Shown here: positions 42,594 to 50,545 of the stretch, in pieces
How positions within the stretch are numbered: position 1 is the stretch's first letter
Layout of the letters: every line of letters begins with the position of its first letter
Assembly: GCF_042688525.2 (NCBI RefSeq)
Contig: NZ_JBHWAB010000001.1
Span: forward strand, 1,426,001 to 1,490,000
From: Haloimpatiens sp042688525
GTDB taxonomy: Bacteria > Bacillota > Clostridia > Clostridiales > Clostridiaceae
DNA: 64,000 nt
Direction: 5' to 3'
The notes under the pieces: generated by a model
The model's input: only the letters and a program-made list of their open reading frames with translations
Database searches by the model: none
Told to the model about the DNA's origin: nothing
Translations under genes and position numbers: made by a program

Positions 42594-42668
42594 ATGAAGA
42601 TAATAGCAATTAAATTACCAAAAATATTATCATGCATAGTTAAAATATTTGTAAAAAAAAATAAGTAA
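42594..42668 (+). CDS. spoVM: Stage V sporulation peptide SpoVM
   Basis: Amphipathic curvature-sensing peptide that sits on the forespore membrane and recruits SpoIVA for coat assembly; it also interacts with FtsH in Bacillus. 24 residues versus 26 in B. subtilis. It reads MKIIAIKLPKILSCIV followed by a basic end; the IKLPK-x-L-x-x-IV pattern with Pro9 matches the B. subtilis peptide. AAGGAGGA 9 nt upstream. Synteny supports it: rsgA-rpe-thiN-spoVM-rpmB is the Bacillus order. Easily missed because of its length. Confidence 0.9.
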   Translation: MKIIAIKLPKILSCIVKIFVKKNK

Positions 42669-42677
42669 GCAAAAAAT

Positions 42678-42712
42678 AAAAAAATGCAATTGAAATTCAA
42701 CTGCATTTTTTA
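42678..42712. terminator. Bidirectional terminator between spoVM and rpmB
   Basis: AAAAAATGCAATTG pairs with CAACTGCATTTTTT (one wobble or mismatch), A run on one side and T run on the other; it serves two convergent genes. Confidence 0.88.
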
Positions 42713-42727
42713 TTTTATTTACTCATA

Positions 42728-42919
42728 CTATATAGCACGTTCAACTTTACCTGAACGTAGGCATCTAGTACAAACGCATATAGTTTTTGGAGTACCATTA
42801 ACTATAGCTTTTACTTTTTGAACGTTTGGCGCCCATTTTCTTTTATTTTGACGATGTGAATGGCTGTATTGAACACCTGAAACAACGCCTTTACCACATA
42901 CTTCGCATTTTTTTGACAT
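42728..42919 (-). CDS. rpmB: 50S ribosomal protein L28
   Basis: 63 residues from the ATG at 42919; the in-frame GTG further upstream (42928) lies in the GGGAGGTG site and is rejected. SKKCEVCGKGVVSGVQYSHSH, RKWAPNVQKVKA and CVCTRCLRSGKV: the zinc-binding (Cys-containing) form of L28. Lies on the opposite strand to spoVM and to the asp23 gene, as in Bacillus. The start codon is part of a small hairpin described separately. Confidence 0.96.
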   Translation of the reverse strand: MSKKCEVCGKGVVSGVQYSHSHRQNKRKWAPNVQKVKAIVNGTPKTICVCTRCLRSGKVERAI

Positions 42920-42941
42920 TGAAAACACCTCCCTATGTCAA
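42913..42941 (-). promoter_or_regulatory. Hairpin sequestering the rpmB start codon
   Basis: On the rpmB mRNA, UUGACAU and AUGUCAA form a perfect 7-bp stem; the 3' arm contains the AUG start and the 15-nt loop exposes GGGAGGUG. Possible translational control, not shown for L28 to my knowledge. Confidence 0.45.
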
Positions 42942-43111
42942 TGTAAAAACATCAAAAAATTGATGAACTGAACAGAACTTATTTTATCATAGGTGATATA
43001 CTTATTTCAAGTATAAAAATAAATTTAATAGATAATGTCATTTATTTTCTTGAATAAATTACTTATTTAATATAAAATAAGACATATGGCAATAAGTAAG
43101 GAGGAATTTTC

Positions 43112-43462
43112 ATGAATGGAAGCATTACCAATAAATTTGGAGAAGTTTACTATTCAAATGAAGTATTAGCTAAAATGATTGGGCTTTCTACTATGGAATG
43201 TTATGGAGTAGTAGGTATGGCTTCTAAAAATTCAACTGATGGGTTGTGGAAACTTTTAAAAAAAGAAAATTTAAGTAAAGGTGTAAAAATCCAAACAAAA
43301 GATAATCAATTATTTATAGAATTATATATAATAGTTGAATATGGAACTAAAATTTCTGTTATAGCAAATAATATTATACAAAGGGTAAAATACAATATTG
43401 AAAAATTTACCGGAGTAAGTGTTAGTAGAATAACAGTAAATGTTCAGGGCGTTAGGGTATAA
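43112..43462 (+). CDS. Asp23/Gls24-family protein (YloU)
   Basis: Envelope-stress-related Asp23 family; Firmicute YloU is paired with the DAK2 protein gene downstream. 116 residues: NKFGEVYYSNEVLAKMIGLSTMECYGVVGM, IELYIIVEYGTKISVIANNI, and SRITVNVQGVRV. ATG after AAGGAGGA. 15 nt before the kinase gene and divergent from rpmB. Exact role unknown; possibly a partner of the fatty-acid kinase. Confidence 0.9.
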   Translation: MNGSITNKFGEVYYSNEVLAKMIGLSTMECYGVVGMASKNSTDGLWKLLKKENLSKGVKIQTKDNQLFIELYIIVEYGTKISVIANNIIQRVKYNIEKFTGVSVSRITVNVQGVRV

Positions 43463-43477
43463 GAGGAGGTACTAAAA

Positions 43478-45112
43478 TTGGAACATTTAGTGATAAATGG
43501 ACGTAATTTTTATAATATGATGGTAAATGCATCAAATAGATTAGAAGAACAGAAGAATTTTGTTAATTCATTAAATGTTTTTCCAGTTCCTGATGGAGAT
43601 ACAGGAACTAATATGTCTATGACATTGAAAAGCGCAGTTAATGAAATGCAAGATTGTAAAAATAGTACAATAGCAAATCTTGCTAAAACAATGGCCAAAG
43701 GTGCATTGATGGGAGCAAGAGGAAACTCAGGAGTTATTTTCTCTCAAATATTTAGAGGAATTGCAAAAGGATTAGAGGATAAGGAAGAAGTTAATGTAAA
43801 GGACTTTGCTAATAGTTTAGTGGAAGGTTCAAAATATGCATATAAAGCGGTAATGAGACCTACAGAAGGTACTATACTTACTATTATAAGATGTGCAGGA
43901 GAAAAAGCAGCTGAATCCAATAAAAATGATATACAAGAATTGTTAGAAGAAGTATGTATTCATAGTGAAGAGGTTCTTAATAAAACTCCAGATATGCTTC
44001 CAGCTTTAAAAGAAGCAAAAGTGGTAGATGCAGGTGGTATGGGATTGTTAATCATACTAAAAGCAATGAAAGAAGCTTTAAAGGAAAATACAGATTTTGA
44101 GATTACAAAAGAATCTGCTGAAATACAAGCACAGCAATCTGCTGTTGTTAAGATGGATACAAAAGATATAAAATATGGATATTGTACAGAATTTTTCCTT
44201 TTGGGTTCAAATATAGATGTAGATAAATTTAAGAATGAATTAGAGCCTCATGGAGATTCAATGGTAGTAGTTGGTTTAGATGATGTGGTTAAAGTTCATA
44301 TACATACTAATGATCCAGGATTAATTTTATCAAAAGCTATTAAATTAGGAGCTTTGTCTAAAATTAAAATTGATAACATGAGAGAGCAACATAGACATTT
44401 GGTAATTGATAAAAATGATGTTGATGAAGAAGAAATTGCTCAAGATGAAGAAATAAAAAAATATGCTTTTATTTCTGTAGCTATGGGTGAAGGTATAAGA
44501 AATATATTTAAAGATTTAGGGGTAGATTGTGTAATTGAAGGCGGACAAACAATGAATCCTAGTACACAAGATATATTAGAATGCATAAATGAGTTGAATG
44601 CAGAAAGAATTTTTATATTACCTAATAATAAAAATATAATAATGTCTGCAAATCAAGCAGTTGAACTTTCAAAGAAAAATGTTTATGTAATACCTACTAA
44701 AACTATTCCTCAAGCAATTGCAGCTATAACTTTATTTAATAATGAAGCTGATATAAATGATAATATAGAGGCTATGAATGAAGCAATTGAAGGTGTTAGC
44801 ACAGGAAAAGTTACTTATGCAGTAAGAGATACTGAAAATGAAGGTAAAGTTATAAAACAAGGAGATATATTAGGATTAGTAGAAAACAAAATAGATGAAG
44901 TAGGTAATGATATTTATGACGTATGCGAAAAAATAACATCTAAATTAGTGGATGAGGATAAAGAGTTGCTAACTGTTTTTTATGGAAAAGATTGCGATAA
45001 AAAACAAGTAGAACGACTTACTGAAAGACTTGAAGAAAAATATCCTGAAATGGAAATACAATGTTATGATGGACAGCAGCCATTATATTATTTTATAGTT
45101 TCTGCTGAATAA
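43478..45112 (+). CDS. fakA: DAK2-domain fatty acid kinase FakA-like (YloV)
   Basis: ATP-binding subunit that phosphorylates fatty acids held by a FakB (DegV) protein, feeding PlsX/PlsY; PlsX is encoded at 55.4 kb. 544 residues from a TTG start preceded by GAGGAGGT. N-terminal DAK2 domain about 1-200 (FPVPDGDTGTNMSMTL with Mg-binding Asp, MGARGNSGVIFSQIF), central domain, and C-terminal DegV-like region (FISVAMGEGIRNIFKDLGVDCVIEGGQTMNPST) ending TVFYGKDC...YPEMEIQCYDGQQPLYYF. Order asp23-fakA-recG is conserved in Firmicutes. Confidence 0.93.
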   Translation: MEHLVINGRNFYNMMVNASNRLEEQKNFVNSLNVFPVPDGDTGTNMSMTLKSAVNEMQDCKNSTIANLAKTMAKGALMGARGNSGVIFSQIFRGIAKGLEDKEEVNVKDFANSLVEGSKYAYKAVMRPTEGTILTIIRCAGEKAAESNKNDIQELLEEVCIHSEEVLNKTPDMLPALKEAKVVDAGGMGLLIILKAMKEALKENTDFEITKESAEIQAQQSAVVKMDTKDIKYGYCTEFFLLGSNIDVDKFKNELEPHGDSMVVVGLDDVVKVHIHTNDPGLILSKAIKLGALSKIKIDNMREQHRHLVIDKNDVDEEEIAQDEEIKKYAFISVAMGEGIRNIFKDLGVDCVIEGGQTMNPSTQDILECINELNAERIFILPNNKNIIMSANQAVELSKKNVYVIPTKTIPQAIAAITLFNNEADINDNIEAMNEAIEGVSTGKVTYAVRDTENEGKVIKQGDILGLVENKIDEVGNDIYDVCEKITSKLVDEDKELLTVFYGKDCDKKQVERLTERLEEKYPEMEIQCYDGQQPLYYFIVSAE

Positions 45113-45134
45113 AAAAAGCCTTAGGGCTTTTTTT
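45112..45134 (+). terminator. Terminator after fakA-like gene
   Basis: AAAAAAGCC (45112-45120) pairs with GGCTTTTTT (45125-45133) with a TTAG loop. A (TTA)n microsatellite (about 45145-45163) lies between it and recG. Confidence 0.75.
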
Positions 45135-45178
45135 ATTAGTTATATATTATTATTATTATTATTTTGGAGTGAATTAAT

Positions 45179-47206
45179 ATGGATGTATATAGTGATTTGA
45201 GTTCTATAAAAGGCGTAGGACCAAAAACTAAAGAGATGTTTTGTAAATGTAATATTTTTAATATATTAGATTTATTATTATATTTTCCTAGAGATTATGA
45301 AATAATAAATGTTGCGTATAAAAATGGTATTGTTATTGACAAAAAAAATATAATAAAAGTGAAAGTAGTAAAAATATATAGAGACGTTAAAAAAAATAAT
45401 AAAATAGTAACTTCTATAGTATTAAGCGATGGAGTTAACACATTATATGCAAAATGGTTTAATCAACCATATATAAAGTCAAAATTTAGAATGAATTCAA
45501 AGTATATACTAGTAGGTAAAATTGAAAAGTATAATAATAAGCTATACATAATAAATCCTAAGATTGTAAATAATAACGTTGAATTTAAGGGCATAGAACC
45601 TAAGTATGCTTTAAAAGGTAAAATAACAAATACAATTTTAAGGAAGACAATTGCTGTAGTTTTGAAATCAATGAAAATCAAAGAAAATTTACCACTGTGG
45701 ATTATAAAAAAATATAAATTTTGTGATTTAGATACAGCAATTAATAGTATACATAATCCTAACAATACACATGAACTAAGAGAAGCTATTAGAAGACTAA
45801 AGTTTCAAGAAATGTTTACGTATTGTGTAAAATTATTTGTAATAAAAGATTATGTTAAAAAGAATAAAGAAGGTATTGATTTTACAATTTCAGATGAATT
45901 AAAAGAGTTAAAAAATAAATTACCTTATAAATTAACAAAATCTCAGAATAAAGTTACTAGAGAAATATTACTAGATGGGAAAAAATCTTCACCTATGAAT
46001 AGATTGGTTCAAGGTGATGTTGGAAGTGGAAAAACAATAGTATCTATTATTGCTATGTTTAATGTAGTTAAAAATGGATATCAAGTAGCTATGATGGTTC
46101 CTACAGAAATACTTGCTAATCAACATTTTCATGAAGTTACAGAGTTATTAAATGAATTTAATGTTAAGGTAGAATTATTAACTAGTAGTGTAAATAAGAA
46201 GAAAAAAGAAAAAATAAAAGAGAAATTACGCCAAGGAAAGATAGATATTATAATAGGAACTCATGCATTGATTCAAGATGATGTAGAGTTTAGAAATTTG
46301 GGCTTGGTTGTTACGGATGAACAACATAGATTTGGAGTTATGCAGAGAAATAAATTAACTTCAAAGGGAATAAATGTAGATATATTAGTAATGAGTGCAA
46401 CTCCTATTCCTAGAACACTAAGTTTATTTTTATATGGGGATTTGGATGTTTCTATTATTGATGAGTTACCACCTGGACGAAAAAAAGTAGATACATATTT
46501 TGTGACGAAGAGTTATAAAGAAAGAGTATACAATTTTGCATTGAAACAAATCAATTTAGGACGACAAGTTTATGTAGTTTGTCCATTGGTGGAGGAGAAT
46601 GATAAATTAAATATAATGTCTGTTGAAAGTTTATATGAGGAATTAAAAGAAAAATATTTTTATGACATAAATGTAGAAATATTACATGGAAAAATGAATA
46701 ATAAAGATAAAGAAGAAGTAATGAATAATTTTAAAAAAGGAATAACAAAAGTTTTAATTTCAACTACTGTAATTGAAGTAGGAGTAAATGTACCTAATGC
46801 AGCATTAATGATTATTGAAAATGCTGAGAGGTTTGGATTGGCTCAATTACACCAACTTAGAGGAAGAGTAGGTAGAGGAGATTATAAGTCATATTGTATT
46901 TTAATTGCAGATATTAAAAATAATATTACACGAAAAAGAATGGAGATAATTCAAAATAGTAATGATGGTTTTTATATATCAGAAGAGGATTTAAAGATAA
47001 GAGGTTCTGGAGAAATTTTTGGATTTAAACAGCATGGAGATAATGGATTTATTTTAAGTAATATAATAGAAGATGCCCAATTATTAAAAAAAGCTAACAA
47101 TGAAGCAAAAATACTATTTAATAGTACTAATGTAGAAGATTTAGAGGTGAAACAGCAAATAATCAAAAAAATTGAAGAAAGTTCAAAATATATTTGTTTT
47201 AATTAA
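45179..47206 (+). CDS. recG: ATP-dependent DNA helicase RecG
   Basis: Branch-migrates Holliday junctions and rescues stalled forks. 675 residues. N-terminal wedge/OB region (about 1-170; IKGVGPKT), Walker A GDVGSGKT near 279-286, Walker B DEQHRFGV near 379-386, motif III SATPIPRTLSL, motif V STTVIEVGVNVPNA and motif VI QLHQLRGRVGR. ATG after TGGAGTG. Stand-alone after a terminator. Confidence 0.96.
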   Translation: MDVYSDLSSIKGVGPKTKEMFCKCNIFNILDLLLYFPRDYEIINVAYKNGIVIDKKNIIKVKVVKIYRDVKKNNKIVTSIVLSDGVNTLYAKWFNQPYIKSKFRMNSKYILVGKIEKYNNKLYIINPKIVNNNVEFKGIEPKYALKGKITNTILRKTIAVVLKSMKIKENLPLWIIKKYKFCDLDTAINSIHNPNNTHELREAIRRLKFQEMFTYCVKLFVIKDYVKKNKEGIDFTISDELKELKNKLPYKLTKSQNKVTREILLDGKKSSPMNRLVQGDVGSGKTIVSIIAMFNVVKNGYQVAMMVPTEILANQHFHEVTELLNEFNVKVELLTSSVNKKKKEKIKEKLRQGKIDIIIGTHALIQDDVEFRNLGLVVTDEQHRFGVMQRNKLTSKGINVDILVMSATPIPRTLSLFLYGDLDVSIIDELPPGRKKVDTYFVTKSYKERVYNFALKQINLGRQVYVVCPLVEENDKLNIMSVESLYEELKEKYFYDINVEILHGKMNNKDKEEVMNNFKKGITKVLISTTVIEVGVNVPNAALMIIENAERFGLAQLHQLRGRVGRGDYKSYCILIADIKNNITRKRMEIIQNSNDGFYISEEDLKIRGSGEIFGFKQHGDNGFILSNIIEDAQLLKKANNEAKILFNSTNVEDLEVKQQIIKKIEESSKYICFN

Positions 47207-47283
47207 ATATATATATTTAGTATAAAAAATAAAATTATTCCATTACAACACCTGTTTATTGGTTTGCGTTAATGCACAATATA

Positions 47284-47308
47284 ATATTGCAAATAAAATT
47301 TGCAATAT
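47284..47308 (+). promoter_or_regulatory. Leader hairpin before the SASP gene
   Basis: ATATTGCAAAT (47284-47294) and ATTTGCAATAT (47298-47308) are perfect 11-bp inverted repeats with a 3-nt loop, ending 5 nt before the TGGAGGTG ribosome binding site. A weak sigma-G-like promoter (TGTTTA at 47253, CAATATA at 47277, 18-bp spacer) may precede it. Confidence 0.6.
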
Positions 47309-47328
47309 ATTTTGGAGGTGTTTGATCT

Positions 47329-47562
47329 ATGATTAATTATACAAATAATGATATTGGATCAAAAAACCAAAAGGAAGTACCAGATGCTAAAGGAGTACTA
47401 AGACAATTTAAATATGAAGTAGCTAATGAAATAGGCGTTCATGTACCGGAAGATGGATATTGGGGAAATATGACTTCAAAAGATTGTGGTTCGGTGGGTG
47501 GATACATGGTCAAAAAGATGATAGAAATGGCTGAACGCGATTTAATGAATGGACAAAAATAG
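47329..47562 (+). CDS. Alpha/beta-type small acid-soluble spore protein
   Basis: DNA-coating spore protein that protects forespore DNA. 77 residues. LRQFKYEVANEIGVHVP includes the GPR germination-protease region (cleavage at E-IGV), and GYWGNMTSKDCGSVGGYMVKKMIEMAE is the conserved C-terminal DNA-binding block. N-terminal part is diverged. ATG after TGGAGGTG. Expected to be a sigma-G gene; its regulator gene sigG is in the window. Single-gene unit with leader hairpin and terminator. Confidence 0.92.
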   Translation: MINYTNNDIGSKNQKEVPDAKGVLRQFKYEVANEIGVHVPEDGYWGNMTSKDCGSVGGYMVKKMIEMAERDLMNGQK

Positions 47563-47568
47563 TTTTTT

Positions 47569-47592
47569 AGGGCGGATATTTCCGCCCTTATA
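47569..47592 (+). terminator. Hairpin terminator after SASP gene
   Basis: AGGGCGGA (47569-47576) and TCCGCCCT (47581-47588), perfect, but the T run is weak (TATATTAT). Confidence 0.75.
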
Positions 47593-47687
47593 TTATATAA
47601 TTTTTTTTGTATAATTTAATTATATATGCTAAAATATTTACGAAAACAATGACAAATTATTAACTGATGTGACAGGGAGGAAAACAT

Positions 47688-48254
47688 ATGAGAATAATAG
47701 CAGGCGAAGCAAGAGGCAGAAAACTTTTATCACCAGAAGGAATGAATACAAGACCAACTTTAGATAGGATAAAAGAATCAATTTTTAGTATAATTCAAAC
47801 TCGAGTTTATGGAGCTAAGACAATAGACGTATTTGCAGGTACAGGTAGTTTAGGTTTAGAGTCTGTAAGTAGAGGTGCAAAAGAATGTTATTTAATTGAC
47901 AAACATCCTGTAACATTTGGTTTATTAAAAAAGAATGTAGAAAATTTAAGATTTGAAGATAGATGTAAGTGTTACAATATGGATTCCTATGAAGCACTTA
48001 AAAGCTTAGGAGATAAAGGATTAGAATTTGATTTAATATTTATTGACCCACCTTATAGAAAGGAAATGATACCTTTATCAGTAGATATTATTCATGAGAA
48101 AAAACTTTTAAATAGAGAAGGGTTAATTGTCTGTAAAATTGACACAATTGAAGATATTTATGAGGGCAACGGAAAAATTCAATTAACAGACAAGAGAAGA
48201 TATGGAAACACTACAGTATGTTTTTATGCATATGGGGAGGACGAAGATGAATAG
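47688..48254 (+). CDS. rsmD: 16S rRNA m2G966 methyltransferase RsmD
   Basis: S-adenosylmethionine-dependent rRNA methyltransferase. 188 residues: MRIIAGEARGRKL, DVFAGTGSLGLE (cofactor site) and IDPPY with the catalytic DPPY at 120-123. ATG after GGGAGGAAAA. Overlaps coaD by 8 nt. Same rsmD-coaD order as Bacillus ylbH-coaD. Confidence 0.95.
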   Translation: MRIIAGEARGRKLLSPEGMNTRPTLDRIKESIFSIIQTRVYGAKTIDVFAGTGSLGLESVSRGAKECYLIDKHPVTFGLLKKNVENLRFEDRCKCYNMDSYEALKSLGDKGLEFDLIFIDPPYRKEMIPLSVDIIHEKKLLNREGLIVCKIDTIEDIYEGNGKIQLTDKRRYGNTTVCFYAYGEDEDE

Positions 48255-48750
48255 AGCTGTATATCCTGGAAGTTTTGATCCCATTACAAATGGACATTTG
48301 GATATTATAGAAAGAGCTTCAAGAGTATTTGATGAAGTAATTGTGGCTGTTCTTGTAAATCCAAACAAAAAAGGGTTATTTGAAATTGATGAAAGGGTAA
48401 ATCTTATAAAAAAGGCTACTAAACATTTAAAAAACATTAAAGTTGAAAGCTTTAGTGGATTACTTATTGATTTTATGAAAAGTAATGATATAAAAGTTAT
48501 AGTCAAAGGACTTAGAGCAGTATCTGATTTTGAATATGAATTTCAAATGGCACTTATGAATAATAAATTAGATCCAGATATAGAAACGGTTTTTATGATG
48601 ACTAGTACTAAATATTCATATTTAAGTTCATCTTCAGTAAAACAGGTAGCAATATTTGGAGGCTGTATCAAAGAATTAGTACCTGATAATATAATAAAAG
48701 ATATAATAAAAAAAATTAAACAAAATAGTAAAAATATTATAGATAAATAG
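48247..48750 (+). CDS. coaD: Phosphopantetheine adenylyltransferase
   Basis: Makes dephospho-CoA from 4'-phosphopantetheine and ATP, after CoaBC. 167 residues from the ATG at 48247, inside the end of rsmD; GGGGAGGACG lies 6 nt upstream. Nucleotidyltransferase motif GSFDPITNGHLD with T-x-G-H (14-17), KGLRAVSDFEYE and the YSYLSSSSVKQVA ATP-binding segment. Coupled to rsmD by overlap. Confidence 0.96.
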   Translation: MNRAVYPGSFDPITNGHLDIIERASRVFDEVIVAVLVNPNKKGLFEIDERVNLIKKATKHLKNIKVESFSGLLIDFMKSNDIKVIVKGLRAVSDFEYEFQMALMNNKLDPDIETVFMMTSTKYSYLSSSSVKQVAIFGGCIKELVPDNIIKDIIKKIKQNSKNIIDK

Positions 48751-48762
48751 GAGTTGTTAACT

Positions 48763-49287
48763 ATGGAGGTCATTGAATTATTAGAATATCTACAGGATAT
48801 TATAGAAAATTCTCCAAAGTTTATTGTTGGTAATAAAGTCGTTGTAAATAAAGATGAAGTTACAGACATTATTGAAAGAATTATAAACTTTCTTCCAGAT
48901 GAATTTAAAAAGGCTAAATGGATTTGCGAGGAAAAAGATAGAATATTAAATGATGCATTTAAACAGGCAGAAATGTTGAAAAAAGAAAAAGTAAATATAA
49001 TAAAGAGAGAAATCGAAAATCATAATATTACTCAAAAAGCACAAGAACGGGCTGAAGACATAATTACTTCAGCTCAAAAGAATGCTAATGAGTTAAGAAC
49101 TGCTTCAAAAGATTATGCACAAGAAATTTTACAAGAACTTGAAAATGAAATAAATAAAAAAAGTAGTGAAATGCTTAAAAATTTACAAATAGAATTACAG
49201 CAATTTATGAATTCTGTATCTAAAGAAGTAAATGTTAATAGCAAGGTATTAAGAAAAAATATTAAGGAATTAAAAAATATGAAATAG
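48763..49287 (+). CDS. Coiled-coil protein of unknown function downstream of coaD
   Basis: 174 residues, no signal peptide or membrane helix. N-terminal 45 residues (EVIELLEYLQDIIENSPKFIVGNKVVVNKDEVTDIIERI) form a small domain; the rest is a coiled coil (AQERAEDIITSAQKNANELR) resembling the subunit-b/E stalks of rotary ATPases, which is why relatives are often labelled ATPase. Start at ATG 48763 with TAGGAG about 10 nt upstream. Runs head-on into ylbJ and overlaps its end by 18 bp. Function unknown. Confidence 0.8.
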   Translation: MEVIELLEYLQDIIENSPKFIVGNKVVVNKDEVTDIIERIINFLPDEFKKAKWICEEKDRILNDAFKQAEMLKKEKVNIIKREIENHNITQKAQERAEDIITSAQKNANELRTASKDYAQEILQELENEINKKSSEMLKNLQIELQQFMNSVSKEVNVNSKVLRKNIKELKNMK

Positions 49288-50451
49288 CTTTTTTGCTTTA
49301 GCTAGTACATAAGGTGTCATTAGTAAAATGTAACACATAGCAATAGCAAAATTAGTGTTGTATGCTTTAGTGTAAGTAGTCATAGTATAAAACACTGGTA
49401 TTTTTGTTTTGAAAATAACTATAATATATAAAATGGATGTTATTATAGAACATAAAATTCCTTGAATAAGTTTTCTAATTATATATTTTTTTATGGATAA
49501 ATGAAATTTACAGCTAAATGAGTATACTTGACAAATTATTGACAAACCACTAAAGGATATTAAAAAACTAATTACTATTAATTTGGTAATTGTAGTACAA
49601 GAGGTAGAAGAAATTAAGTAACATCCATTTGTCATTTCTATTGACCCTATAAAAAGACTACTTATGAAATTATAGGAACTATTTAACATATTTGAAATTA
49701 ATTTTATAATCATATTAAAAAGTAAATTCTGTTTTAATAAAGTAGTTATAATAGAAAATAGAATAATAAATCCCCCTATAGATAAAGAAGAATGAATAGC
49801 ATTTTCTATACTTGATTTGAGAATTTTACCTATATTACTTTTGTTGTAATTTTTATTAAGAGGGGATGAATTCATATATAATTGTTTATTTTTACTTTTT
49901 AAAACTATTGCCATTAATATACATGATATATAATGAGATATAAGCAATAAATAACCTAAATATTTGTTTTTTAACATTGATGTACCTATCGCTCCAATCA
50001 CAAACATGGGACTAGCATTAGAAGCTATATTTAATAACCTTTCACATGTATTTCTATCTATAATTTTCTGCTCATATAAATCACAGGTGTATTTTGCACC
50101 TAAGGGATAACCACAAATAAAACTTATTACTATAGGAAAACTACATTCTTTAGATAAATTCAGTGGAGAACAAATTGATTTACCCAATAAGTTAGAATAA
50201 ATTTCTATTCCATCATATTGCAATATAATGTTTGTTATAACTAAAAATGGAAATAGGGAAGTAAAAACAGAATTAAAGAAGATTTTTGTACCATTTAAAG
50301 TGGAATTTATACATAATTTAGGATTTAGTATCATTTCCAAAATTAAAAAAGAGCACAATAAAGTCATAAAAGTATTTAGTTTAGAAGTTTTTAAAAAAGC
50401 TACTAATAAGATAAATATTGTAATTATCATTAAATAATAAATTAATTGCAA
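49270..50451 (-). CDS. ylbJ: Sporulation integral membrane protein YlbJ
   Basis: Polytopic protein needed for heat-resistant spores in Bacillus, where it is a sigma-E gene. 393 residues, about ten hydrophobic helices, nucleoside-transporter-like gate repeats. FPFLVITNIILQY, FICGYPLGAKYTCDLYEQ and SNASPMFVIGAIG are family hallmarks. TTG start at 50451 with TAGGAG 9 nt upstream. Convergent with and overlapping the coiled-coil gene. The rsmD-coaD...ylbJ...tmcAL neighbourhood mirrors Bacillus. Confidence 0.92.
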   Translation of the reverse strand: MQLIYYLMIITIFILLVAFLKTSKLNTFMTLLCSFLILEMILNPKLCINSTLNGTKIFFNSVFTSLFPFLVITNIILQYDGIEIYSNLLGKSICSPLNLSKECSFPIVISFICGYPLGAKYTCDLYEQKIIDRNTCERLLNIASNASPMFVIGAIGTSMLKNKYLGYLLLISHYISCILMAIVLKSKNKQLYMNSSPLNKNYNKSNIGKILKSSIENAIHSSLSIGGFIILFSIITTLLKQNLLFNMIIKLISNMLNSSYNFISSLFIGSIEMTNGCYLISSTSCTTITKLIVISFLISFSGLSIICQVYSFSCKFHLSIKKYIIRKLIQGILCSIITSILYIIVIFKTKIPVFYTMTTYTKAYNTNFAIAMCYILLMTPYVLAKAKKLFHIF

Positions 50452-50545
50452 TTCGATAGACTCCTAATAATCATTTACAATATATATATATTGAGTTTAT
50501 AAATCTATATTCCTTATTTATGATTTGTCTTGTTTACTTTTAAAT

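Noticed and set aside
45145..45163. (TTA)n microsatellite before recG as a phase-variation switch
   Set aside because: Short, AT-rich and outside both the -10/-35 spacing and the ribosome binding site; such runs are expected at this base composition.
50228..50437. Small plus-strand frame opposite the start of ylbJ
   Set aside because: Antisense to the conserved ylbJ N-terminus with no ribosome binding site or homology pattern.
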